Source: Smallanthus sonchifolius (Eukaryota > Streptophyta > Magnoliopsida > Asterales > Asteraceae). Taken from it: a DNA stretch of 64,000 nt. A model generated the notes under the pieces. The model was not told the DNA's origin. It saw only the letters and a list, made by a program, of their open reading frames with translations, and made no database searches. Shown piece by piece: positions 1 through 9,600 of the stretch; position 1 is the first letter of the stretch; every line of letters begins with the position of its first letter. Position numbers and translations under genes: made by a program. Location: contig CM042038.1 in the NCBI GenBank assembly GCA_023525975.1, positions 10,789,272-10,853,271 of the forward strand. The letters run 5' to 3'.

Positions 1-1200
1 GTTTTGCCCCGTTTCTTCCGTCTTCCATCCATCTCTTCCGTAATATCTTCAAAGATCGCATTTTAAGCTTCCAACACCTGCACATGCATGACTACACAAA
101 ACTTTTATATTCCACATATCAAATTGCATAAATATAACATATTACACCTTTTAATACATGAAACTTTGGCCACTTATCAGTTTCACGACCCATTTTTACT
201 TGTTTTCTTATTGAGGAAGAAACATGCATATACACAAACATCATTTTATTTGTTTTCCCATTGGGGAGAAACATGCATACAAACAAACAGTATTTTACTT
301 GTTTCTCGTTGGGAAGAAACATGCATACGAATAGACATCCGTTTTCTTGTCTTTCCGCCGAGGAGAGACATACACATGAACGGACATGGATCACATAGTA
401 TTGCATTACCACTTTTTTACCTAAGTGCAAACATAACATGCAAAGTCCTTACACACTCGGACCGTTAATATATGGAGTATAGCGAGGAAATTTGGGTAGT
501 ACTACTGGGTTTGACAAACCCCACCCGGGTTAGTCGCGCTAACTTGATTGGAGGTCTAACGGGTGTAAGTTGTCCTAAACACTTGCCATTGTTGATGTTT
601 GCAATGGCGGAAGGCACCCAAACACAAACAGTCAGCTTCGATTAGGAACGATTAGAGTAACTTGTACATTGTCTAGCTAACAATAGGTGTGACTTACGTA
701 TGAGGATCCTGCAAACATCTAAACAGTTTATTCACTTGTAAACCTGTGAACTTATCAACCTCGTGTTGACACTTTTTATTACATGTTTCTCAGGTCGCTA
801 AGGCACAGGTTGCACACTTAGTACATGTATGGAGTCCTACTATCATTTCATCCTTATGCAAATATTTAAAACAATTTACTTGTCTTATTATACTTGAGCG
901 CATTTGTTTTGCGTATTTTCTTGTTTAAAACGCTTCCGCATTAACTCTGAACTTTTATGATATTTCATTTATGTCCCATATAGTGTCGTTTGATGTAACT
1001 AAAGACCGTGATCCTGGTTTGTCACACACCAAACGGTAAAACTCCGTTAGTGGAATTTGAGGGTGTGAGAGGAGGTATAAACACTTCCGTAATTTGTGGT
1101 TACTGATTTATTGATTGATATTTGATATATGATGTTAGGGTTTTTACATGTTGATGATTGAATTAGACAATTGGTGTTACACAGGAGTGGGAAGGAAGGT
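1..1200. other. Gene-free left edge, repeat-derived
   Basis: No convincing coding sequence is visible. Positions 197-390 hold four imperfect copies of a unit of about 49 bases (core TTGTTTTCCCATTGGGGAGA then AAACATGCATA). This tandem repeat accounts for the two overlapping open frames there. From about 480 to 1075 the text resembles retrotransposon LTR or untranslated sequence, but I found no matching second LTR, no target duplication and no primer-binding site, so that is only an impression. Confidence 0.4.
197..390. repeat. Four-copy tandem repeat, unit about 49 bp
   Basis: Copies begin near 197, 247, 296 and 345. Each contains a variant of TTGTTTTCC followed by a GGGGAGAAACATGCATA-like block. 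The copies have diverged at many positions, so the array is not recent. It forces open frames on both strands that should not be taken as genes. Confidence 0.6.
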
Positions 1201-1211
1201 GAAATAGTGGC

Positions 1212-1313
1212 ATGTCGAACTCGGTTACTAATGCTATTCGTGAGAGCGTGCTAGGGATGTCCATTGGTAAGACCAAAACTACTGAGAAAGCTGATAGAGC
1301 AACTGTTGAACAA
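1212..1313 (+). pseudogene. Captured exon fragment of RIO1 atypical protein kinase
   Basis: The 34 codons from ATG 1212 to a GTGAGT donor read MSNSVTNAIRESVLGMSIGK and end in ADRATVEQ. That matches my memory of plant RIO1 just before its conserved DPRTRMVLFKML segment. RIO1 is a kinase/ATPase in late 40S ribosomal subunit maturation. Nothing recognisable as the following RIO1 exons (nucleotide loop, catalytic core) appears downstream, so this is an isolated exon of a donor gene with its splice donor retained. It lies on the same strand as fragments of two other genes (2120-2481 and 2905-3245), which points to transposon-mediated capture. It is unlikely to make a kinase. Confidence 0.7.
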
Positions 1314-2119
1314 GTGAGTGACAACATTTGATCTTGCTGTTTTTTTAGAAATGAAGTATTATATAATCAATAAGACAGTAAGATAATTTTATATGTGAAT
1401 ATTGTTGTATCAAATGCTAGTTCACTTTAGGCTGCCTCTATATAAACTAGCACCTCTACATACTTTATGTTCAAAATTGACATCAATGTTGTTAGGTTTT
1501 GGTATGCTAATAGTTAATATGATAACTTTATTGAATCAATTTTGATGTCAAATGAAGACAACTTGCGTTAGGGTTTCACATGGTTTGTATGTTTTTGAAT
1601 TGAACAAGACAACTTAATCTTTAACGTCTTTGTTTTCGGTTTTGAGAGAGTTTATACCTTTTGCTTATTATGATTTGTTTTAAGAGGGTAAGTAAATGGT
1701 TATGACTAATGAGCATTAAAGCTTCAAACTGTTTTGAGCAGCACATGGCATTTTTTGGCCGGTTTGTTATATTATTCGTGTTGTCTTTGTTGTTTTTGAT
1801 ATTTTATCCAAATTTTGTAGTCAATTTGCTCTTTTTTATTTATTTGTAATTGATTTTTATGCTTTGTTTTTGTTTTTTTTGGAAATTAAGTTAGCTTTCG
1901 GATGGCAGCGAGGATGAATTTACTAGAAACATGTGTTTCTAGTTTTATATGCCTTTTGAAACGGTCAGAAGGTTGAAAAATGATGTGTGTAAAGGAACTT
2001 TAGCTCACAATCTAAAGTTTAGACATCCAGTGATGCTATTTATTTAATGTTTTTCTTAACATCTAAGCACATTATTTTATAATCTGATAAAATACGTCTT
2101 TGCTATGATCTGTTAACAG

Positions 2120-2481
2120 GGAAGTGAGTGTGAGTATCAGCATAGTGACATTGTGCGGGTCAACCCTCGGGTTGCTGGTACTGGCTAAATGAGAATTGCT
2201 TAAATCCAAAATGTGGATTCCGTCATCCTGTAAATCTTCTCATCGGGCTCATTTTTTTCTATCTAAAATTTATTTGTATCTTTTAGCAGTAATTTTTTAT
2301 TATAGAATATAATTTATATAATTCATAATTGGTTATAATCTTGTGTTCTTTTTTTCAGCCTCTTGATGGATTATTGGGAGCTGAAGTTCCCACTCCCGTG
2401 GGACCTGCTGTACCTCAGGCTCCAGTAAAGCAAAGTGTTGCATGCATATTCTTTCAGAAAGTTTTTCCCCAAGAAAACTAG
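2120..2481 (+). pseudogene. Captured fragment of a CCCH zinc-finger protein gene
   Basis: Two exon-like blocks are visible. Block 1 (2120-2229, after TTAACAG, before GTAAAT) reads GSECEYQHSDIVRVNPR and, after a frame change, CWYWLN.NCLNPKCGFRHP, the paired C-x-H and CCCH finger pattern of plant C3H RNA-binding proteins. Block 2 (2359-2481, after TTTTTCAG) continues PLDGLLGAEVPTPVGP and then KQSVACIFFQK, which in the family leads into the next finger. Here it runs into VFPQEN and a TAG stop instead. The frame break in block 1 and the missing remaining fingers make this a non-functional fragment. A separate 30-codon open frame at 2499-2591 (MPRKRSYEEFQDVFYVEQIR...) could be a further captured piece that I do not recognise. 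Confidence 0.72.
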
Positions 2482-2904
2482 TTCACTACATAAGAAAGAT
2501 GCCAAGGAAGAGATCATATGAAGAATTTCAGGATGTCTTTTATGTTGAGCAAATCCGAATTGAAAAAAATGGAGTTGAGGTTGTAAATTAAAGTCTTTCT
2601 ACTAACTTTTAGTAATTGTCAGCTCATAACTGACACTCATTCTACCAGTTTACAGAAATTAGCGAGTAATATATTACAATCCAAGAACCTACATTTGACA
2701 GGATAACTGTTGTTTACAGTTATGATTCATATTTAATTGGTTATAATAAATATCGTATTTTAAGATGATTCCTTCATAAACATATACAGGCTAGCAGGAA
2801 CCAAGACAAAAAAGGAGAGAGGAATCTACGTGAAGCATTTAAAACAAATCCCAATGGCAGATATGGAAATAGTTTTTGGTAATCCTCTGATTTCTTAATT
2901 GTAG

Positions 2905-3245
2905 GCGACTGAAAACTGGATTGAAGGCCGGGCTGTTTTGCCTTTTTGAGACTTCTCTGGGAAGGAGCATCCACCAAAACTATGATCTTTTTCTTCGTTA
3001 CAGGTTACATATTGTTGGAGGAGGTGCAACTCTCTGTTCGACACTGCTTATTAGCCAATCATGATGTCAAACATGAAGATATTGCAGGCGTTCTCAGTCA
3101 CCCACAAGTGAGTTTTGAATGTTAGCTCTTCCTTATTATGGTAGTTGAATATTGACAAAGGTCTGTCATGATTGTTCGCGAGCACAGATTAACTATTCTA
3201 CGAGTGGTTAGTGAAGCTGTGGATGATACAACTGGTGCTGCACAG
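2905..3245 (+). pseudogene. Captured fragment of arogenate dehydratase
   Basis: Arogenate dehydratase makes phenylalanine from arogenate in plastids. Exon block 1 (2905-3107, after TTGTAG, before GTGAGT) encodes ATENWIEGRAVLP, then SIHQNYDLFLRYRLHIVG, then EVQLSVRHCLLANHDVKHED and GVLSHPQ. These match the prephenate-dehydratase fold region of plant ADTs. The pieces lie in different frames: there is one extra T in the T-run near 2945 and two extra bases at the GGAGGAGG near 3015. Exon block 2 (3188-3245) ends VVSEAVDDTTGAAQ before a GTAACT donor, matching the ADT EAVDDTAGAAQ motif. The catalytic TRF motif and ACT domain are absent. Retained introns show the source was genomic DNA, not a processed transcript. 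Confidence 0.78.
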
Positions 3246-3661
3246 GTAACTGACCATTTGAAACCTTGTTAATATGCTCACATGAAAAATGAGCGGGCCG
3301 GGTAGATGGGTAATGGGTCAGTTAGTGCTGGGTAAAATAGATTAGGTTGACCCTTAGGAATTACAATCCAAACTTTTAATGTTAATTGTGACGATGCGTT
3401 TTCTTCTTTTTTAGCAGGTATGGTGCATTTTTCTTAGTTATACTTTTCTACTCAAGATGAAATGAAAGAAAGGGCCATCTCATAATTTGTTTAAAATTTT
3501 TTAGAGATCCTTTTGTTTGATTATCGTATATTATGTTTAGAAATTTACGAATTTGTAATGTAGTTTGAATATATATTTATTTTATGAGATTTTGATACAT
3601 TTGAGTTAGATTTGTATTTGAATATTTCTAGGAATTTAAATGGGTTTGTAAAGAATTTTTA

Positions 3662-3989
3662 AAAGGGTTTTTTTAATTATGCATCGAATTTGCGACAACA
3701 AAAATGGTCGCAAAATAAAGCCGTGGCAAATCGGTAGCAAACTGAATCGGTGGCAACTGAAACGGTGGCAAACTGAAGCGGTCGCAAATCGGCAAAAAAA
3801 GGCGGCCGCAAAATTTGTGACGGTTTTATCGTCGCAAAAGGTAGTGACAGTTGCAATTCGGTGGCAACAGGGCAATTGCAATGTGCATTTTTCCCACTGT
3901 ATTTTCGGTCGCAAAACGGTCGCCACAGGGCAATTGCCACCGTTTTGCGACCAAAAATGCGGTCGCAAATGCCCAGTTTTCTAATAGTG
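3662..3989 (+). mobile_element. CACTA (En/Spm) transposon terminus
   Basis: The block ends in TTTTCTAATAGTG (3977-3989), the typical right end of CACTA elements (inverse CACTATTAGAAAA). The 300 bases before it carry many direct and inverted copies of TTTGCGAC / GTCGCAAA and GGTGGCAA variants, as in CACTA subterminal transposase-binding arrays. No matching left end is visible earlier in the window, so either it lies upstream or the element is truncated. Open frames here on both strands are by-products of the short repeats. The three host gene fragments at 1212-3245 lie just inside this end. Confidence 0.75.
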
Positions 3990-4719
3990 GTTAGGGTTTC
4001 TTTTAATTTTGAAAAAGTCAACTTTCAAAAAGAAGATGATTATCATCGAGATTACATTACTGATCTAAGAGGTATAAATCGAATGACCAAGAATGGGCCC
4101 TAAACACCCGACACTTAACGTCATCACTATCAAAGAAGTTATGGCGCGTGGTATAGAAGACGCGGGGAAAGCATAACATAATGATATAAGGAAGGGGGCC
4201 ACTCTAACAGAATAAAGTATAAATAAAAGTCCTCTCTTTCTAAGGAATGGGCTTTTTTCACCATTAGAGAACTAGTGAAGAATAGAGAAGGAAGTGTGTA
4301 AATTTGTTCATGTGTAATGAGTCAGGAAAACGTGTATTAGTATCAACCTGAATCCTGTATCTATTTGAGTTACATTAACACTGAAAGACTCGGGTAATAA
4401 GCCAAAAAGAAGAAAAAGAAAAAATAAAGAATTCGATAACCCCTCAGTTGATTACTAACAGATTATCGACAGGCACCCAATATGGGTAAGCCCAGATTTC
4501 GTTGTTTTTGGGGGAACTTGTTGCTCCACTGGAAATGTGAGGATAAGATATAAGACTTTTTGATAAGATTCTCACTCAAGCTTTTTAGTCATTTGTCGTT
4601 GGGGTTCGGTTGCGACAACCATTCCGTCAGTATTAAAACAATAAAAACGATCCATAAATGGCGAGCCTTACATCAACAAACCCGTATAACGTTTGTTCGT
4701 TTTCGTTCGATGCATATAA
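3990..4719. other. Gene-free spacer, possible LTR relic
   Basis: No gene is recognised. A TATA-like TATAAATAAAAG near 4219, followed about 200 bases later by purine-rich text, resembles part of a retrotransposon LTR. No paired repeat or target duplication was found. Confidence 0.3.
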
Positions 4720-5165
4720 CTACAATTGGTTTCCTTTGAAAGGTTTATCGAAGAATCTAAAACCTCTGTCCCAACCACCCGAAGAAAACTCTTCAAGGAA
4801 CTTAGGTTTCAATTGATCTTTGATCTCATGCAGCTCCTCTTTTTTCACACGACAAGGAATGACTGCATAAAATACTCCATTTTTCATCCGTCTCTTGATC
4901 ATATTATGCTTCTTGTGGATGCCCTTTGGTAAATGAATGCCTGTAATACTAATGTCTTTACGTCTCCTCTCTTCAGTCCCCTCATTTTTAAGGACACGCG
5001 TAGGCCTTGCATGGTTAACTTCTTCTTCTGGACTCCAGGCATATTCATACTAATGGTTAGGTAAGAAGCAATTTGGTACTTATAGATCGAGAATGAATTA
5101 ATCGAAGACAACATTGCTATTATAGGTCTAATTGTTGGTATGTACAGCGCAGGGCACAAGCTGTG
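4720..5165 (-). pseudogene. HSP20-like pseudogene (exon 3 type)
   Basis: Read on the minus strand, this matches the last exon of the HSP20-like gene at 21857-22861. It begins CPA, then INSFSIYKYQ, NMPGVQKKKLTMQGLRVSLK, and GLKRGDVKT. A deletion of about 16 codons then removes the segment that in the other copies reads FF.GD.FFIEGKTK. The frame shifts, and the rest continues as SITGIHLPKGIHKKHNMIKR and RMKNGVFYAVIP. The loss of the beta-strand between the two halves of the alpha-crystallin fold, plus the frameshift, make it inactive. No exon 1 or exon 2 counterpart was seen nearby. It is the most distant member of the local HSP20-like cluster and the only one on the minus strand. Confidence 0.75.
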
Positions 5166-5611
5166 ACTTTTTTCACTTTACAAGATTTTTTTTCATGTTA
5201 TATAAAATTGGTTTCAATTTTATAACAAAGCAACCCCTTAGGTCTAATTGTTAGCACACTGGCTTCTTAAGAAATCCTCCCGGGTTCTGTTCTCCAAATA
5301 ACCTCTTTATGGCACTTTTATACTTCTCTCTATATTTATTTTTTAGTTTTCTAATTTCTTTTATTCTTTTTCTTAAGATTCTTGTGAATTGGGACAAGAT
5401 TCGTTATGGTTTTATATTTTGATTATACGATTCTATATTCATTTACTTATCGTCTTATTTTGAGATGCTTAAGAGATTAAAATGGTTATAAAATGAAAGC
5501 CTAATATATAAAAAGATTTTTTTAGACTGAAATGATTAAATTAACTAAGTCACATGGTCAAAAATGTAATTTACTTCAAAAATAAATATAAAACAATAAA
5601 CAAATTATCAA
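5166..5611. other. AT-rich spacer, nothing recognised
   Basis: This AT-rich text has no open frame or repeat structure that I can assign. Confidence 0.4.
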
Positions 5612-6040
5612 TCTATACTATATAATAAATAAAGGTTTTTCTATGTCACGTTTCGCCTCCATATTTATTCTCATCAATTTTTTCTCGCCTCTCTCTCTTA
5701 TTAAATGCAACTCCTATTTTTAACAACAATATATATTTAAAGAAAATATTAATTATACTAATAAAACATAATTAATTTAAATTATCACTTATGAAACTTT
5801 GAAAATCTAATTATTTAACTTTTATTTTCAATCAAATAATAAATGAAAAACAAATTACATTAAATAGTATTTAATTTATTTTTAAAACCCAATTATATAT
5901 TAGTTTTTGCATATTTTGAGTTTTGTTTTCTATCTTTAGTATATGATACATTTTTATACGTGTAAAATATACACATAAATATTTAAAAAAATTATTTATT
6001 GATATTTTTCACCCGTGTGTATACACGGGATCTAAACTAG
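5612..6040 (+). mobile_element. Short non-autonomous Helitron
   Basis: It starts TCTATACTATATAATAAATA (5612) and ends CTAG (6037-6040), preceded by the hairpin ACCCGTGTGTATACACGGG about 10 bases upstream. It lies between host A (5611) and T (6041), as expected for Helitron insertion. It carries no coding sequence. Related 5' or 3' ends occur near 23464-24511, 41085-41630, 55048-55438 and 59890-60456. Confidence 0.75.
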
Positions 6041-6667
6041 TTTATTCATATATAAAAGAATTGATTAATATATGAAATACAAAAAAAAAAGTTTATTCAT
6101 ATATAAAAGAATTGATTAAACCTACTTATTTACTTATTACTTTTTTGTAATAAGTCAATAAGTTATAAGTGTGTTTGGATATGGTAAAATGACTTTTTAA
6201 AATAACTTTTAGAAAATAGATAATAGATAATAAGTTGTTTTTGAAAAGTTATAATTTTTAACTTTTCATTTCTCCTTATTACTTTTAATTTTCCATTAAT
6301 AGTCATTTTCCATAAACAAGTCAAGCCAAACAGTTTTTAAAAAATAACTTATTGACTAATCAAACATTTTTTTTAAAAATTTATTTTCAAAAAATAATAA
6401 ATTAATTTTCAAAAACTAATAAGTTAAGAAGTTTTTTTTTTTTTTTTTTTTGACAAAAGAACTTTTGATGTTAATAACTAATCCCAAACACCCCCTGCCA
6501 AAACAGAGCGATCATCTGGGCATCTGGCTTTGTTTTAGGGTTTAAGACATCCTTCCAAAAAATCTCCAATCACGTAATGTCGTTCTTCTCTATGCGTATT
6601 TTTTCTTCCAATTTCACCGTAATTTTATGAATTTTGTTTTTGTTTGGTTTAGATTTTGCTGACGGCC
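6041..6667. repeat. Short duplication, MITE-like repeat, then CBP3 5' leader
   Basis: 6041-6067 is repeated at 6092-6118 (TTTATTCATATATAAAAGAA...). From about 6170 (GTGTTTGGATATGG) to about 6497 (ATCCCAAACACCCC) there are inverted GTGTTTGG / CCAAACAC ends around AT-rich text with a long T-run, resembling a PIF/Harbinger-type MITE. Its target duplication is unclear. A TTAGGGTTT element (inverted telo-box, 6535-6543) lies about 125 bases before the CBP3 start codon. Confidence 0.45.
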
Positions 6668-9600
6668 ATGATGCCTCGATGGAGCAGAGCCCTAGGTTAT
6701 CTATACAGACACAGTGAATCAGGCATGCCGAGAGATTTGTATGCGTTACCGTGCAGGCGAATTTCTAGGGTTGCCGCCGTCGAAGTGCCGGTAGCTTCTG
6801 CTAAATCGGAGGTATCTTTCGATTGAGCCTTGTGGTTTCTTAATTTTTGCCTGATTCAGATTTTAGTTGCTTGACTGAAGCTAAATTAGTAGAACATAAA
6901 CAACTCTGTATTAAGATTCCAGTTTGAAATCTGTATTGTTAAATTGTCACAGTTTCTGTAATTCTCAAAATTATGGTTATATGAGTGGTAAACTTTAGGA
7001 GATAAATATCTTATTAGTGCTAAATAGAACTACTTCTATTTGGTCCTAACAAGTTTTGAGTATTTCTAAAGATCAAAACATTACTCGTGCGAGTATCTAC
7101 ATATTAACAGCCGTTGTAATCAATAACAAACTATGGTTGAGTTATTTGTTTTTCCAAGTGAATCGTCATTTATGGATTATTGGATGTGCTTGCTTGTTAT
7201 GATTTGAGTGCATTGCTTTGTGCAGGTAAATCTGAATAAGATGTTTCGTTCTAAACCTTGTTCTTTAGCCTTGCCACCTGAATCCCCTTTGAGGATTGAG
7301 GAACCAACTTATGAGGGTCTCCGACATTTTCTCCTCAAAATGATGTTGTTCTATAGCAAACAAAGCAAGTCTATTCGCCAAGCAAATGTTATTTACCGCC
7401 ATGTTGTATCTCAAGTAGACAAACCTGTTATTTATGATGGTTAGTCATTTATTTTTCTCATCAATCATCATGATAAGATAGAATTCTTTGAAACCCTATT
7501 TGAGATGGTATGTAAGTGAACTATGAATTCCTCACATCCAAGTTTTATTTAATACAACAAACTTCCGCATGGATGATTTCAACAAGAATTCTTTCTCTCA
7601 CATGACTATTTTTTTAGCCTTGTTATCACCTAGTGACAAAGGTTATCTTTCTAATTGTATACAGTTCAACTGTTAAAGTTATGACTTATGATGCACATAA
7701 GATTGTCTAGACAAAGTTTACGTGTAAATTTGTTTGTAGTTGTATCACAGAATCTCTGCAAAGCTTAACCATCCAGATGGTTAAGCAAGATGTTTCCCTA
7801 CTAGTCAAACATTTAAAATGGCCTCTGCAATGATAAAACAAGATGAATCTCATGGACCAAAGTGAATTCAATAAATGTTTGGTGATTATTAGTAACGAGC
7901 AAATAGGTAATTTTGGCTTAGATAGAAGTGCTGCATTTAGTTTGAGGGGTCCCAGAATAGAAATTGCATTTATTGTAGATAGAGGGTGTACATCGTTATA
8001 TCATATAGAAACTGGAGCTAATAGCCAAATACTATTGTGTAATTTCTGCTGTGTTTTCAGTCCATGAGAAACCTAACACTTATTATAATGTATGTACTCT
8101 AATGGATATATTTTACTTCAATATGCAGCTTTTAGGTTGGAGAAAACCTTTAGAACAAATTTCTCAATGCTAGTAGTACACATGTGGCTTTGCTTGCGTC
8201 GCTTGAAAGCAGAAGGAAAGGAAGGCGTCGAATTGGGGCAATACTTGTATGAAATCTACAATCATGATTTAGAAACGAGAGTTTCTAAAGCTGGGGTTGG
8301 TAGTCTTTATTGGTTGACTTTTGACTATAAATTTAGTATCTTGTTATACTTGACCTAATGGTAGAAAAGATGGATGGCGTTGCTACTTAAAAAAATGTTC
8401 TTGTCACCAGCATGAAAGTTCTTGCTATCTGTCTAGGGAATTGGGAATTCATTGAAATAGAATAGAACTGAATTTTCAGGACTTTTTTTTCTCTGTTTAG
8501 TTTTGTTATATTATGCTCTCTCCCTCATAGCAGTTGCAACAATTGACTCTTGACCCATACTAAGGGAAGTATTAGACTTTATCTAGTTTCTCAAAGTTCA
8601 CTTACATTTAATTAGGATATTAACAAATCTTGGTGAAAAATTGGAAGAAAGTTTATAATCTATTGCGCAATGTGAAAATTTAAATCTGAAGTAGGGATTG
8701 TTGCAGATACAATTGCATATGAAATCACTTTAGTACCTTATTAATGATGGCAGAGCTTAGTAACTTGGTATTTTCATGTAATACATTAATTAAACTGAGT
8801 AATTTTGCATTTGACATGGAAAATCCAAAAATGGACCATTATTAATTTAAATGATTCATTTCTGGTGTCTAAAAAGGTTTTTCTTCAAATATTATTAATA
8901 TAATTATTTTCTGATTGGAATGCAGGTTAATTTGCTGCTGTCGAAATGGATGAGGGAGTTGGAAAAAGTATTTTATGGCAATATCGTTGCTTTTGATACC
9001 GCAATGCTTCCGGAAGCTAAACAGGATGATTTGCAGAATGCAATATGGAAGTAAGGAATTCACTAATTTTTTGTGAAATCAAGAGTTTGTAGTTGATCTG
9101 CTACTGTATTCTAGTCAGTGTTGTAAAAATCGCTAGGCGCTAGTCGGGCGGTGGGGTAGGGCCTAGGCCTAGGCGGGATTAATCGGATTATAATTTTTAT
9201 ATGTAATTTTCAGTTTTTTATATATATACACACATTTTTATATGTAATTTTTATAAAAATGTTCATTTTTAAACCACACCAAAGGTTTTCGCCGGAATTT
9301 GGCCGGAAAGTTCAGGTTTTCGCCGGAAATTTCAGGTTTTCGCCGGAATGTTTCCGGAATCTGGCCGCCTAGGCCCGCCTAGGCCCAAAATTCCTCCTTA
9401 GCCGAGCGCCTAGCGATTAATCGGCGCCTAGGCGCGATTTTTACAACACTGATTCTAGTTTGCCTTCTTTTCTTAATCATTCTTACATGTTATGTAGGAA
9501 TGTCTTTGCTGAAGATGGTTCATCAAAGCTAGATGCGTCTGCGTTACCAGCTGTATTGGTTAGTTATTAACTTAGCTTTAATAGAAAAATGTATCCACAA

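Noticed and set aside
88..468. 126-codon open frame and an antisense frame
   Set aside because: Both come from a diverged 49-base tandem repeat; composition and lack of family motifs argue against a gene.
3636..4103. Overlapping open frames on both strands
   Set aside because: They are created by the TTTGCGAC / GTCGCAAA subterminal repeats of the CACTA end.
4200..4520. Possible LTR with a TATA box
   Set aside because: No partner LTR, target duplication or primer site could be found.
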